From Nemertoderma westbladi (taxonomy: Eukaryota; Xenacoelomorpha; Nemertodermatida; Nemertodermatidae): a stretch of DNA of 64,000 bases. Position 1 is the first letter of the stretch. Every line of letters begins with the position of its first letter. Below the pieces are notes generated by a model that was not told the origin of the DNA, made no database searches, and was given only the letters and a program-made list of their open reading frames with translations. A program made the position numbers and the translations under genes. Shown here in pieces: positions 1-12,769 of this stretch. Location: assembly GCA_032718475.1 (NCBI GenBank), contig JAUCBJ010001715.1, forward strand, positions 1-64,000. The letters are read 5' to 3'.

Positions 1-750
1 TTTCATAAATTGTCGTTTTATGCAATTTATAACATCCCCAAAATTCCATTAATTAATAGATCATGGGAGCGGAGATTCATCCTATTGAGTGTATTAGAGT
101 GCGAGAATCTCCAACATATAGTCAATAGCCGATAAAATTAATAAAATCATGTATAAAGAGGATATTGACAATTAAAGAATTATTATTAAATAGCATCCCA
201 GATCTGTATGCATGAGAATTACCCTAATTCTACCGCTAGCATTCCATAATGTCACCATAGCAACACCCACGCTAGAATTAGAAGCAAGTTAAGAGAACAA
301 TAGAAAGCTTGACACATTGCATAGCATAGAGAATACATAACACACTGTTAGTATCCAAGGATACACAGTAATAACGTGACATTCTGGAATGCACTGACTA
401 ACGGACAAATGGCCTGTATGTGTACAATTGGTGACAGTTGTGTGGAATTTGTGCGTTTGTAGGTGAATGTTACTGCTAAGGTGTGTTTACAGTAGCTAGT
501 CGCAATTGTGAAAGTAGCCCAACTCTCCTATAGAAAGAACCTAAAGTGGATTCAAGCCTTTGGGACGGACAGTGGAGTGACTTGTGCCGGTTATCGTTGT
601 CGTGCGGTTGCTACATGTTGGCGTAAACACCTCGACGACGGTACATCGGCGCTGAGAATCCCACTGTCCGGGGGCAAAGAAAGGTAGGCAGCGACGCCCG
701 CTCGCCTAAACATAAACTCATTATAATATTAATAAACTCAGATAACAGAT
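1..750. other. Noncoding leader of zinc-knuckle gene copy 1
   Basis: No coding frame is visible. Short blocks match the leader of the second zinc-knuckle gene near 13985-14330: around 198 (CCCAGATCTGTATG, against CCCAGATCTGTGTG at about 14000) and around 481 (GTGTGTTTACAGTAGC, against GTGTGTTTACTGTAGC at 14290). Both leaders lie at about the same distance from their coding regions, so the two genes were probably copied with their 5' sequence, as expected of a mobile element or a segmental copy. Boundaries are unclear. Confidence 0.4.
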
Positions 751-2199
751 ATGACGGAGTTGATAGAAGATGATCTTGGTATCAGGGAGTGATATACTCT
801 ACCTTTGCAAGCATTTGTGGATAGCTTGATATGCGGTGAAGCCGATCCAACCATTACGGAGGACGATGGTCGTTATATCGAACCGCCGATGTCCCAAGAG
901 CAACTTACGCGTGAATTGGACTAGCGAAAATTCACCTCTCGCTATACGCATCGTAATAGTGCGTATATGGACTTCCTAACTACCGGCCATCCTATCGATT
1001 TACATGATACGAACGATGTAGACACCGAAAGGGAAATGGTTCTATTTAAATATCATACCCAGCGGAGTCGTAACGGTAAACCGAGAATAGATCACGAAAA
1101 TTCTATTCGTAACAGGCTGGGAAGACGAACCAATATGCCTAGAATCTGAGGAGATTCAGCCTATCGCGCCCGGAACAGCGACAACGATTATATCCTAGAA
1201 CGGTATCAAGGTCCACAGTGTCTCACTGCGTACAATTATCGCCATGCCAACTATGTTTCTCGGCAACGTTGTCGGTTATGCGCATCGAAAGACCACGATA
1301 CGCCCATGAACACCAATGTCCGCTGTTCCTATTTCCAAGAACAACCGACTATGGAAATTTATTGCGCATATTGCAGACTCAATAACTTGCATATCTTTGC
1401 GGTTTGCCCTCAATTTATGACTCAATGTCACCATTGTCAACTAAAGGGACATGCCAGTTTCGATTGCCCTTTTAATCACGATTTGGAAAGCGTAGATGAA
1501 ATGATCACACTACGTTACATCAGAGCTGGGGAAGCGAACGCTGATTTACATTGTGATTCGCGCCATCGCTATTATCCCGGACGCGCTTACGAAGGAGTTT
1601 ATGCGTTCCATCCTTACCTATTCGCTTCGGTTGAAGAGAAATCACGCATATCAAGTTACGAGCTGCTGAAGCGCGTCGGAGAATGTATTTCAACCAAATT
1701 CGTACGCAAATTTCTCAGGAGTGTTAATCCTAGCGACCTTCATTCCTATAACTTAATCAATTATATCCGTCAGGATCCGGACTATGGAGACTTATTTGTT
1801 AACTCACACCCCGAGTTGCAGGAAGTACATCGAAGGCCTTACGAATACCGAGCCCGCGAACGCGAGTTGGAAAGGACCATTAAACCCCGGAAGTTTCTAA
1901 CTGCCTATGGTCCACCCACGGCCCTCGTTCAGACCACTCGTAAAGGACCCGTAAGAGCGGCTGTCTTGAAACGAGCTCTCACAGCCGTTAGACCCCTCTC
2001 ACCTGACGTTGATGTCAATCAACCCGGTACTTCGACTGACGGATACACCGACCATAATCCTACACCCTCTGATGCAATCATATTGCACCCTTCACCCAGG
2101 AGTTATAGCCCTCCTTGTAAAGTGGCTCGCCCCAAAGAGAAAAGGACTCTTGCTAGCTTTAAAAAACTGCGTAAACGCCGTCCGCGCAAGAAAGACTAA
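751..2199 (+). pseudogene. Unrecognised zinc-knuckle protein, copy 1 (three in-frame stops)
   Basis: A single reading frame runs from the ATG at 751 to the TAA at 2197, about 480 codons, broken by stops at 790 (TGA), 922 (TAG) and 1147 (TGA) but by no frameshift. The part from 1306 to 2199 is open for 297 residues. Order of parts: an acidic N-terminus; two or three zinc knuckles of the CX2CX4-5HX4C kind (1270-1490; CHHCQLKGHASFDC is the clearest); a ~60 residue block with SSYELLKRV, FVRKFLR and HPEL; then a Pro/Ser-rich tail ending in a run of Lys/Arg. Copy 2 at 14.6-16.4 kb matches along the whole length at protein level although the DNA is well diverged. The knuckles suggest nucleic-acid binding and a retroelement Gag origin is possible, but no protease, reverse transcriptase or integrase is attached. 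Function unknown. Confidence 0.6.
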
Positions 2200-2269
2200 C
2201 TGTTTAGAGTATTTACGTATATTAGAAACTGTGATTTTGTATATTTTATAGACTCAAATCCCATTTTCT

Positions 2270-4600
2270 GGGAGCGGTGTAAAAGCTTCTGTGGGATATA
2301 ACTGGCCCTTTTGCTTCGCAATCCAGTTTCCCCCCAGGCGCTGGAATACTCTAAAAGGGTTCTCTAACTGTATATATATTCCCCTCGCCCTCAAGGTACC
2401 GTTACAGGTGTTTTAACGGACATAAAAGTCATTCTGCTATATACGTGTTTTAGCGGACATGGTAAGACAAAAACCTGCAATGCGGCAAATACCTTTCATA
2501 GCTTAGCCGTGATGATTCATATTACGACATCTAACAGCTGGTTGCTGACATGGAAACAGCCATTGGATGCATGGTTCTTTGTTTGGCTTGAGCCAATCAG
2601 AGCGATTTTTCCTGTCGACGTGTAGCTTTTCGGTCGATCATAAGGAGAGTGTACAGTCTTACTGTTTTCACTTGATACTTTGTTGTTATTGCTGTCTAAG
2701 CCAGAAACACCGGCTCTAGAGTTAATTGTTTTCATACTTTAAAAGAAACATTAGTAGGCTTAAATTATAGAGCGTATGACTGTTATCAGTTCAACTCAGT
2801 GCATAACAGTGCATATCACTGTACATATCGGTTCATATCATATCTTAACCTACCGTCTTAATGCTGTTTACTGTTGTGTTTTGATTGAATATTATTTGGA
2901 GAACATTTATAAAGAACCCAAATTTCCCAATTTTCTTGATACACTACAGGTTAGAGAGGCGGGTTATATATAGCGATTGCGACTTATATTATTGTGGTTT
3001 GTATTGAATTTAATGCTATTTGATAAGCCCTACATGAGTCAATTGTTGTTCGCTTTATATATGATAAAATACATTGACGGTCGGCAAATTAGTGAGCAGT
3101 ATTGTGTGTTACCGGTAGTGTGCATGATTGTGACGGATAACTAAGCATTTCCTAAAGAATGCGCCTCATACGTGAATCATAAGCCTTACCGACTTACCGT
3201 TGTGATTAGTATAAGTCATAGCTCTGTTTACTTAGATAGAGCGCCACGTCCTAAAAGAACGGTTAATATTTCCCGAAAGTGAATAATATTAGTCAGAAAT
3301 TATTTATTAACGATCAATCGAATAATACAGTAAGCTTCACTGCAATAATAATCTAAGCCCTCAGAATGCAGTCTCCCGGGAATATCCAGCGGGTGAATGG
3401 ACGCGCACTAGGCTGGCTTCTGCTAATGTTGTGTTTATTGGTATTAAATATTGTCATCTTCTAGAGTCGATTTATAAACCAAAAGACATATAAATTTTGG
3501 CAGGTTAAACTGCTAAAGGTCTTCAAAAGCGCGTACACACCCGCTGGATATACCCGGGAGACTGGATTCGGAAGCTTGACCTTATTGCGGTGTAGGCCTA
3601 CTGTATTATTCAACTGATCGTTAATATATAATTTCTGACAAATATTATTCACTTTCGGGAAATATTAACAGTTCCTTTAGGATGTGGCGCTCTAAATATG
3701 TAAACAGAGTTATGACTTACACTAGACACAACGGGATGGCTATGGATTCACGTATAAAGCGCATTCTTTAGGAGATGCTTTGTTATCAGTCACAATCATG
3801 CACACTACCGCACAATGCTGCACCGATCTGCCGACCTTCACTAATTTTAGTCACATATAAAGAGAACAACAACCGACACATGTAGTGCCTATGAAATAGC
3901 ATTAGATTCACTCCAAAACCACTTTAATGTAAGTCGCAATTGTTATATGTAACCGGTCTCTCTAACCTTCAGTATATCAAGAAGATTGGGGTTTTCTGAT
4001 TATTTGTCGATATTATCCAAATATAACAAGATTCCATCAACTGATATAATTAATAACCGAATAAACCATAAATAGCAGTGAAATAATGCGGTGAAAGCAT
4101 AATGCATATGTACTGAGTTGGTTTGATAACAGTTATACGTTTCTATGACCAAAGCCTACTAATGTTTGGCTAAAGCCTGAAACACAGTAACTCCAAAGCC
4201 GGTCTTCTGGCTGTGGACAAAATACACATACTGACTCAATTCATGAGTTTCTGTATACAATCTCCAACACAGAGTCAAAAAACGCTCTGATTGGTCGACC
4301 GAACAAAGAGAGAACAAAGAACAAAGAAATGTTACACGTGGACATATCAGCTGTTAGATGTCGTCATGGTAACTACACTGTATCAAGAGGATTTTGGCTT
4401 ATTGCGACATAAGATCGCTAGTTATGTCCATTAAAGTACACAGCTAGTTATGTCCGCTAAGGCACACATACAGAAGAAATGGCTCTTTATATCCACTAAA
4501 ACACCTACAGAGTACTTTGCGGGGAAAATAACTAGCTAGATCCGCAAAAGCCTTTACAGTGCTGCTAACTCTCCTTGGGTATTGAGACGCAATACACCCC
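2270..4600. repeat. Foldback element: 2.3 kb imperfect inverted repeat
   Basis: The left arm (about 2300-3405) and right arm (about 3525-4570) are reverse complements at moderate identity, around a spacer of about 120 bp. Matching blocks in order: ACGACATCTAACAGCTG at 2523 with CAGCTGTTAGATGTCGT at 4350; CAATCAGAGCG near 2595 with CGCTCTGATTG near 4284; GTGCATGATTGTGAC near 3120 with GTCACAATCATGCAC near 3789; ATCCAGCGGGTG near 3383 with CACCCGCTGGAT near 3538. No long reading frame exists. This is the structure of a foldback-type DNA transposon. Target duplications were not found. Confidence 0.8.
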
Positions 4601-5040
4601 CACCACCAATAGTATACAACAGTGGTTAGACATTCCTTACATTCATTGGCTTGTGTAACCTAGTCACTAATCCAATTCGTGGAATCCAGATCTCACCACC
4701 TCTCATTGAACGATAATTCATACCTGACATTCTTGAATATCATCACTAAATAGAACGTAACGGACAGCTTTTACTGGAATCACTGTAGACAGCGACTACT
4801 AGCGGAGAAACTAGAATTGTATAAAAGCTTCTGCGATACTTGTTACTCCTGTTTCGTTTATAGGGGGTTTTAGTTTGTCAAAAATAAAGCCACCCAGCGG
4901 GAGAAAAAAACATTGTATGTATGGGGACAGCAGTCAACTTATTTATTCTCTAGGTTGTGCAAATAGAAAATCCCACTAACGATTAATTCTTTGCTTTACG
5001 GAAATAATACCTTGTTTGTGTAGAGATTATATTGACCTAA
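4600..5040. other. No gene; leader of the BEL-like element
   Basis: No coding frame is visible. It precedes the gag-like frame at 5045 and may be LTR or untranslated leader of that element, but no second LTR was matched. Confidence 0.35.
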
Positions 5041-5044
5041 CATC

Positions 5045-7414
5045 ATGTCAAGATCAGACACAGAGACCGAGCCATTTGCTCAACGTCCACCACCTATACC
5101 TGCCTCTATTACTGAAATTACCCCGAGTATGGATCTAGCTTGTTCCGGTACAGTAGCACTGCAAGACTTGCACACAGACTCGGAGGATTCCGACTAAAAT
5201 GAAGGTATGGACGCCATATCACGGCACCTACAGCATTACATAGCTATAGTAGGAGAGGCTGAACTACGTAGGAGGTTAAAGGGTCTAGCCCCCTCTAGCC
5301 CTGAATCAATGGCAGTTCTAGACGGAATAGAAGCGGAGCCTGACATGCAAGCACAGACAGAAGGGCATGCAGCTGAAAAGGAAATATTAGAAATGGAGCT
5401 GCAATTAAACGCGAGTCAGCGACGTTAATGAGTTACAGTTAGAAGCTGAACAGTGACGTAATGAGTTACAGTTAAAGGTTGAGCAGCAAAATAGCGAGTG
5501 CTTAGAAGCTGATATAGCTCTACAAAATCAAATAGCGCTGAAAAGATTAAGTGAAAATCAGCGCAAGGAAAGGTTATGTTCAAACCGAGGACGAGATAGA
5601 CCGAATAGAGGGACTTATGCTTCATCGGATGAAGGAAACTCCACCGATGCTAGTGAAGGTGGTAGCTACTCTCGGGGCAGACGAAAGAGAGCTGTTAGAG
5701 TGGTGCTACCGGACCTGCCTCCATATAATAGAGACAGGATGCCCTCAGACCCGACAGATTTAGATCATCCGAGACTGCTGGATTCGCGGCCCCCCTGGGG
5801 AGGTTACAGGTGAAATATGAGCCAAATGATCCTGAGTTTAAGATCTATATAGATCTACGGGAATAGAAGCCATCCCAGGTGGTAGCACCCCCATCGTGTA
5901 GTGTATCAGCCGAGCCGATTGACCCAGTAGTAGTTCCCCACTCAATCACAGCAGCAACCCCTTACCGCGATAGAGATATTATACCACCGATAGGCCCCAT
6001 CACGAACCATATTCCTCGTATAGATTGCCCAGAACCCCCCAAGCCTAACTACCTGACTACCTGTCATTCAACACCGATATATCACCAATCACCAAAGCGG
6101 AGATAAATCCTCGCTCAACGATTCATTACAGCCAGCAAAACCAACCGGATGGCAGGCACCTGGCTCCCGGATCGACCCACTTGGCCGCGAATGCGACCAA
6201 GTGGGGTGGTAGTGGGGACCCGGCATCCAGGGCCAGGAATGCCGTTTTCATCCAGCGGAAGGGCGTCAGTCCCAAATAATGGGCAGGGTAGGACTTACCC
6301 CAAAAGTGGTGTCAGGTTTGCGCCAGACACTCCAATTGAGGTGTTTCCCCAAGGTGACTCTATTACACTTCCAGAGGCCTATGCACCCCCGTTAGACCCC
6401 AATCTACATAACACTCACAGTCGTGTGCCAGAAGTCAGACAACCCAGACCCCTAGACAACGACGACTCACGAGAAATCATTGATTCTTTGTTACAAAGAA
6501 GTGATTCTTTGTTACAAAGAAATGATTCCTTGTCTCATGAAAACGAGTCTCTAGCATTAAGGACTGATAACTTAGAACAACAAATAGCCTCAATGCAAGA
6601 CCATATCACAATAACAAATAGGAAAGCGGACCCACAAGCAGCGTCACAAGGTGTGAAAATCCTGAAACGTGCCTCATATGTGAGTGGCATTCATACTGAA
6701 AACATGGCATATCAGAACGATCAAAGCTCACATCTAACCGACATTCTATTGAATTATATAGCAGCTCAAGCCGACCTTACCCATCATATGGCTAGAAGTG
6801 AGGCCTGACAGTGCGTCTCTGCAGGTCAAATCGTAAAGTTTGACGGTGACGAGCTAAAATGGTTACCCTTTGTGGAGTTCTGTAAGGATAGCATTCTAGA
6901 CTCACCGTTGAGCGACCGTGAGAATTTCCGATAGTTAATCAGTTGTCTGGAGGGACCCCCAAAACAGATGGCTGCAAGATATGTGGGCCATGTAGACGGC
7001 ATTAATACTGTTTGGGATACTTTAAAAGAGCAATATGGAAACGAAGAAAGTTTGGCACGTAATATGTATGACAGACTGATCTCTAAAAACAGATCCACTC
7101 AAAACAGGATCGTAGAGTTTAGAGATGAGGTGGAGGAAATTTGTCGCCAACTTGATTGGCTTGGACAGAAGCAGGTCTATGATACTATTATGACAGTCCA
7201 GTTTGTCTCCAGTGCGTTGCCAAAGGGCTCCACGGGGACCAGATGGGATAGATATACTTATAATTATAAGCTCTAGCATGGATGCCTCCCCGACATGGAC
7301 TCGTTCAGGAGTTTCCTAAAGGCCGAAGCCTCTATTTATCTTATCACAATGAACCGGGAAAAAAGCAACCGTTCCGACACTAAAACATCAGATAAAATAA
7401 CGACTAAGAAACGG
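5045..7414 (+). pseudogene. BEL/Pao-type gag, decayed
   Basis: The frame starting at 5045 carries stops at 5195 and 5426, shifts frame between about 5430 and 5800, then continues from 5879; the part from 6149 to 7276 keeps one frame with stops at 6806 (TGA) and 6932 (TAG). Residues coded by 6480-6610 form a coiled coil of seven-residue repeats (DSLLQRS, DSLLQRN, DSLSHEN, ESLALRT). The part from 6836 to 7240 (FDGDELKW, ISCLEGPPKQMA, VWDTLKEQYGN) has the pattern of the DUF1759 gag domain of BEL/Pao retrotransposons. The gene stops at a LINE insertion near 7415; its zinc knuckles continue at about 11550. Non-functional copy. Confidence 0.75.
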
Positions 7415-7807
7415 TATGCTTCAATTTCAATTTCAATTTCAATTTATTTTTCCTTTCAACAATTTCCTATACAATCAATTCTATACAATCAATACAAACA
7501 TTGGATGAAGGTGATGGTGATGACGAAGTAGCAGCCAATAGCGAAGCTAGTATAGCCTGCTACTCCGACTGGAAATTGATGGGTTGGAGGTGGGGTGGGG
7601 GGGGGGGGGGTGGGTGGGCGTGTCTGCTCCTCTAGAATTTGTCTGGTTTTTGAGCTTTATTGTATAAGATATAATTGATGGTCAGCCGAATAGTGTAGCA
7701 GTAGCATTCTGGGATAGAAGACTTTGAGAGGCAATAAATGGCAGCGACTATAATATAAGATACGTGGTGAGATATAAAAAGTGGGCATGGGCCTAACTAC
7801 AGGGACA

Positions 7808-10345
7808 TTAACAGGTGGTATTTATACGCTGACGAAAATGCTTTTTTGATTTTGAGTGTTTTAATTGAGATGGTAGTGCGTTCCAAATTGAAGGGCCTTG
7901 ATAATTCATGGAAGCTTTGGAGGAAGTTAGGCGGACCTTCGGAATAGAGAAACCATCCGTAGTAGCAAGGCGAGTTGGATATCTGTGTACAGAGGAAATT
8001 TTGGTGAATAATGAGCCTAGAGTAGAATCAGGTTTAAATAAGTTAGCGTTTACATCGTACATGAGGGATCCTACTTGGTGCTTATAGAGGAGGTCAATAG
8101 GTAGGATGCCGAGAGACTTATAGATAGGTTTAGAAGAAGCTCGGTAGTGCGAGAAAGTAATACAGCGGAGGAGTTTGTTTATTTTTATACGTAGGGGTTG
8201 TAGGGTATAAGAATGGGTTTTGCCCCAGAGTAGAATGCCATACAATAAATAGGCGTGTACAAGTGAAAAATATAGTTGGCGAAGTATACGAAGGGGAAAT
8301 ATGTGACGCAGTTTGTAGAATATTCCGGAGGTTCTAGAGATTTTAGACGTAATATGTTTAATGTGAGATTTCCAGTTGTCATCTACTAGAACCCCTAGAA
8401 ATTTAAAATGTGGTTTCCGAGTAATGGGGGAATGGTTAATTAGTATTGGGTCGGAGTGAGTATTAGGGTAATTAGAGTATATAGCATATTCAGTCTAAGA
8501 TAGATTGAGAGATAGACGGTTGTCTGATAGCCAATCCGCAATCTTAGATAATTCAGAGTTAGTTATGGAGATTAAAGAGTCCAGATTAGGTTTAGCTATA
8601 TGAATAGTTGTGTCGTCAGCAAATAATGTTGAGATTAGTGAGGTAGCATTGGGAATGTCGTTAATATACAATAGGAATAGGATTGGCGAGATAGTGGCGC
8701 CTTGTGGGACACCACATGTAATAGGTAAACTAGAAGAATGGTGGTTATGATAGAAACAAATTGGGTTCTAGAATCTAGGAAGCTTGAGAGTAGTTGCTGT
8801 GGTATTCCCCGGATACCATAGGAGTTTAGCTTAGAGGTTAGGATAGAGTGATCAATAGTGTCGAAAGCCTTTTTTAGATCTATATAGATAGCACTGGTGA
8901 ATAGTTTTTGGTTTAAGTATTTGTGAATATTCTCTACAACGGATAGCAGAGCATGGGATGTTGTAGATTTAGGGCAAAAGCCGAATTGAGAATTAGACAA
9001 TATGGAATATTTTTTTTAGGTACGAGAGTAGTTGGTTATTAATTATGGATTCGTACAGTTTGCTTATTACGGGTAGAAGAGAAATAGGTCGGTAGTTATT
9101 AGTGTCCGATGGGTCGGCACTCTTGAATACGGGAATGACTTTGGCCGATTTAAGAGCCTTAGGGAAGAAGCCTTGAGTTATCGATAGGTTAATTAGGTGA
9201 TTAGGTGAGTAGTGGGGAGCGGTTGTATTTAGGAATATCGTTGGCTAGTTTAGGTCCTATGGTAGTAAAGTGCAGGTTGAAAGCTTCAGCAATTTGCTTT
9301 GGGTCGGTGATGGTTTTGGCAGAATTATCAGTACGGATAGTTAGTTTTTTTGGAGTATTTAAATGTTTTGTTTTATTTAATGCAGAGTTTATAATTATCC
9401 ATGTTTTGCGTATGTTACCTGAGTTAGTTTCGAATTCACTAGAGTAATAGGCCTTCTCGGCAGCCCGTATAGTAGAAGTTAATTTATTCCTATAGGTTTT
9501 GTAAGCAAGAGTATTAGCAGCGCTAGGATTCCTAATGTAAATTCTGTATAATTTGTTTTTATTAATGGAGCTTTTGATAAGATTATCAGTCATCCAGGGT
9601 TTAGATAATTTTTTACGGGGTGGAATAGATTTCTTAGGTAAATGTTTGTCGCAGATAGAATTAAAATCGGAGTAGAAAGAGTCTAGTTTGTCCTTGTCGG
9701 CTATAGTTGGAGTTAGATAAGACCAAGATTTACTACTGGCTATGTCTCTCAGAAATTGATCCTTGTTAAAACGCGAGTAATCGAATATGGAGCTGCTGGA
9801 TGAAAATAACAGGAGTATTTCTGGAGGATAACGAATGTAGCATAGTGATCAGAAGTGCCTATTTGTGAGTTAAAAGTACCGGCTGTAGTAGTATAATTAG
9901 TAATGTTTGTAAGTATATGATCTATAAGAGTTTCAGAGTGTATTGTCTGATCGGGTAGTTCATTATGAAAAACACGTGTAGGTTGGTTGATGAGTTGTAT
10001 AAAACCGTAGGAATTAATGAGGTCAGTATAGGATTTGGAAGTAGTGGTTGATTTTAGAAGGTTAATATTAATATCTCCTGTGATAATTACATCATAGTTG
10101 TTTTTAGTAAGTTCAGTTAGAGCTAGATCGAGTAATTCAAGAAAATCAGTAGGGAGTACAGAATGTCTACGGTAAATAGTGCCTATAATTAAGGACTTGG
10201 CATTTTGTGGTCTTTTGATTTGCACCCATGAATTTTCAAGGCCATTCATTTTTAAATCAGGACGTGGGGACACATCCAGGGATTCCTTGATATAGATAGC
10301 AGTACCACCACGATTTAATTTGTCGCCTGTTTTCCGAATGTCAAG
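7808..10345 (-). pseudogene. LINE ORF2: endonuclease and reverse transcriptase, broken
   Basis: Reading from 10345 downwards: an APE-type endonuclease part with GDININLL, IDHILTN and SDHYATF (10273-9749); a linker region (9593-9201); reverse transcriptase with QFGFCPKSTTSHALL and IDLKKAFDTIDHSIL (9000-8635) and the catalytic FADD in FADDTTIHI near 8605-8640; and a C-terminus with GPSIWNALPSQL (8245-7808), typical of CR1/L2/Jockey-group LINEs. The frame is broken several times. The N-terminal part of the endonuclease is absent: only about 150 bp separate it from ORF1, which implies an internal deletion. Confidence 0.8.
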
Positions 10346-10494
10346 ATAAGGGGTGTGAACAACAAATTAAAGGCTAACAGTGCCAATAGTACAGTAATAG
10401 CCCACGACCAATAGGTGAAATGAAGCTGCTACAGAACAAGTGGGTAGTACATGACATCGCTCAACACTGCATTCAGTGTCGAGTTAGGCTACAA

Positions 10495-11208
10495 TTATCC
10501 AGAAGAGTTTGGGGTTGGTGGGCTACGACGATCAATGGTTTTCCTAGTTGGTAGGGTAGTCAACAACTCAAGGTCGGATTGGTTCGCAATGCGCATGCGC
10601 AGTGGTAAATCATTTTCTTTAATGCGAATCATAACAACTCCATTGAATGAATATACCGCTCGTATTTCGTGTTTACGTTGTAGCTCACGCGCTTTATTGT
10701 ACAGCTCAGCACGGGATGGAATTAGATGTTCCGTTACGTATAACGGATTTGGCAACGATTTTTTACTCCGGATAGCTTTTAGTCGAGAAGCGTGGCCTAG
10801 AAAGCTTATTATAATAGGGCGACATTTAACTTTACCGTCTCCAGCAGCCCTTTCCTTGATTTTCTTGCGTAGCCTGTGGAACACATCGATCATAGAAGGA
10901 GGAATTCCGAGTTTATTTGTAATATCAAAGACAACGGAATGTTCTTCACCTGGGTTGGTGTTTTCTGGTACAGCATGAATTAAGATATCGTGACGGCGAG
11001 AGTACTGGGCCAACTCTTCGTTTTCTGCTTTTAGCTGCTTGTTTTCTTTGACTAGATGATCAATGTTTTTTATCATGCCGGGGATAATCTTTAGAGTATC
11101 TTTTATTGCCGCGACGTCATCTTTGATACCACTGAGGGATTTCAATTCGTTTTTAAGGATTTCGAGAGAATCCAGAATATCGTCACCTACGTCTTGCCAT
11201 CGAGTCAT
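10495..11208 (-). CDS. LINE ORF1 nucleic-acid-binding protein
   Basis: An intact 237-residue frame. It has a predicted coiled coil (KNIDHLVKENKQLKAENEEL, about residues 48-67) followed by YSRRHDILIHAVPE, a motif shared by ORF1 proteins of many animal LINEs in which coiled-coil trimerisation precedes an RRM-like RNA-binding part. It sits just upstream, in element orientation, of the broken ORF2. It would act as the RNA chaperone in the element's ribonucleoprotein; the element itself looks dead because ORF2 is broken. Confidence 0.7.
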   Translation of the reverse strand: MTRWQDVGDDILDSLEILKNELKSLSGIKDDVAAIKDTLKIIPGMIKNIDHLVKENKQLKAENEELAQYSRRHDILIHAVPENTNPGEEHSVVFDITNKLGIPPSMIDVFHRLRKKIKERAAGDGKVKCRPIIISFLGHASRLKAIRSKKSLPNPLYVTEHLIPSRAELYNKARELQRKHEIRAVYSFNGVVMIRIKENDLPLRMRIANQSDLELLTTLPTRKTIDRRSPPTPNSSG

Positions 11209-11439
11209 TTTGTGAACAGTTGGTGCGGAGGGTCGGTGCTGGCCAACGAGTTTAGCGTCTTACCGGTATCGCGGTAGTTACAGAGTTAGGCCTAATTATT
11301 TTGGAGATCAGCCAGTCTGTCAGTCAGTTGCCTACATCAAGTAAAGTACCGGTACCTGTACATCACCACTCCATACTCAAGAAACCTCATAGGAGCATTG
11401 AGCTCAATATATATATGCTTATGTCACTAGCTACGTTTC

Positions 11440-12754
11440 AGAGATGGAAGGACACGACAGTGTATACCTTAGTGATACAAGCTCAAAGGGACAGAGAAAA
11501 CGTAGACGTAAAAACACAAAGATGCATACTGTAAGCACCCCCATAATTCTAAGGTGTCCCCTTTGTAAAACCACCATACACTCCATTGTAAAAAGTCCTG
11601 TTTTCTTGAATAAAACAAAAAGGGAAAGATGACAGACAATAAGAGCTTTGTTGACGTGCTCCCTGTGCCTTAGACCAGGACACATAAGACGTAAATGTCA
11701 CTTAAAGGACATTAAAGCATGTCCCGTGTGTCAAGGCCCTCACCACGCTCTACTGCATCTGGACCAGACCGCTAAGGAAGAACCAGACCGACGTGTACAT
11801 TTCACCGACTACGAGACAGACTCATCTGACGAAGGACCCGATACATTCCTTACTGGTGAGTTTTCTGACGACAACGAGTGCTGTAACCGCGTAAGTGTAT
11901 ATGAGGTCTTCACGTACGAGGAATCTACACCAGCTCAAGTCCGACTCCATGCGGGAAGTAACAGCATTGTAGTCAACGCCGTCATAGACACCGGAAGAAT
12001 TCTAGAAAAACGACCTAGACATCCAAAACCAATGTCGGCCTACGCCTGTCGGACGAGAGTAGGATGGTTCTGTACCGGCCCTTAAAAAAGGACCCTGTTA
12101 GAACGGAAGGGACCTACAGACTGACGACAAACAGGCGCCAACATTTGCAGTCTAGTGACACACTTATGCAATGAAACAATAGTCACTGAGGAGGACGCGC
12201 TGACGACCCCCGACCAAACGGACAGTGACATGACTGACCGAAAGTTGCATGCCGCCACATTGGAATCATGTAACATATTAAATACAACACCCGACTTACG
12301 ACTACATCGGACGGCTGATGACCATAGGGATGAATTCCCACCTCCGGTCGTAAATAATATCCAACGGGATATTTATATAGACGGCGACCCGAAAAGAGCC
12401 CCGACAGTAAAGGAAGACATAGACATTGCCCAAGGGACAGTTAACTGCCTGAAATTTGCAGGATTTCACTTGACGAAATTCACTAGCAATTCTCGCGAGT
12501 TTCTAAAGGCCATACCCCCCACAGAGCGTGGCGATAGCGAGCTTGACTTAAATAAGGACAATCCGCCCGAGACTAAGACATTAAGTCTTTGTTGGCTTGT
12601 GGAAAGTGACATTGTGGTGTCTGGAGTGGGGTTGAGAGAGGGTAATACTCGAACCAATCGCGTTTGCCTAGGCATACTTAGCGCTTATTTCGACCCCCTA
12701 GGATTCAGCAGTCCAGTTATATTGCGGGCTCGAGACCTCGTTCCACGTATGTAG
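11440..12754 (+). pseudogene. BEL/Pao gag zinc knuckles, protease and RT remnant
   Basis: The frames at 11444, 11648 and 12155 together give, in order: two gag zinc knuckles (CPLCKTTIHSIV near 11559, then CSLCLRPGHIRRKC at 11657-11698 and ACPVCQGPHH); an aspartic protease start (NAVIDTG near 11977); and the C-terminal half of a BEL/Pao reverse transcriptase, recognised by AGFHLTKFTSNSREFLKAIP and YFDPLGFSSPVILRARDL. The usual YVDD near the palm is altered (YIDGDP), and the protease-RT junction is deleted. RNase H and integrase are absent. It is the downstream part of the element that begins at 5045. Confidence 0.8.
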
Positions 12755-12769
12755 AAGGAGAATGATAGT

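Larger units (their letters stand above)
7413..11285 (-). mobile_element. CR1/L2-like LINE inserted in the BEL gag
   Basis: This is a non-LTR retrotransposon in reverse orientation. It holds an ORF1 (10495-11208), endonuclease and reverse transcriptase remains (7808-10345), a G/C homopolymer near 7597-7612, and a 3' tail of ATTGAA repeats (7419-7445 on the reverse strand). BEL gag sequence lies on both sides, so the LINE landed inside the BEL element. The endpoints are approximate and no exact target duplication was found. Confidence 0.8.

Noticed and set aside
5045-7276. Several in-frame stops in gag and in zinc-knuckle copy 1, suggesting stop-codon reassignment.
   Set aside because: All three stop codons occur, frameshifts occur in the same region, and PRDM9 and DNAJB use normal stops; decay is simpler.
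9205-9447. Plus-strand frame rich in Leu and Val.
   Set aside because: Antisense of the LINE ORF2 linker region.
7413-11285. Possible target duplication CGGTAT(G)C at both ends of the first LINE.
   Set aside because: The two words differ by an insertion and the 5' end of the LINE is not defined, so it is not reported as a duplication.
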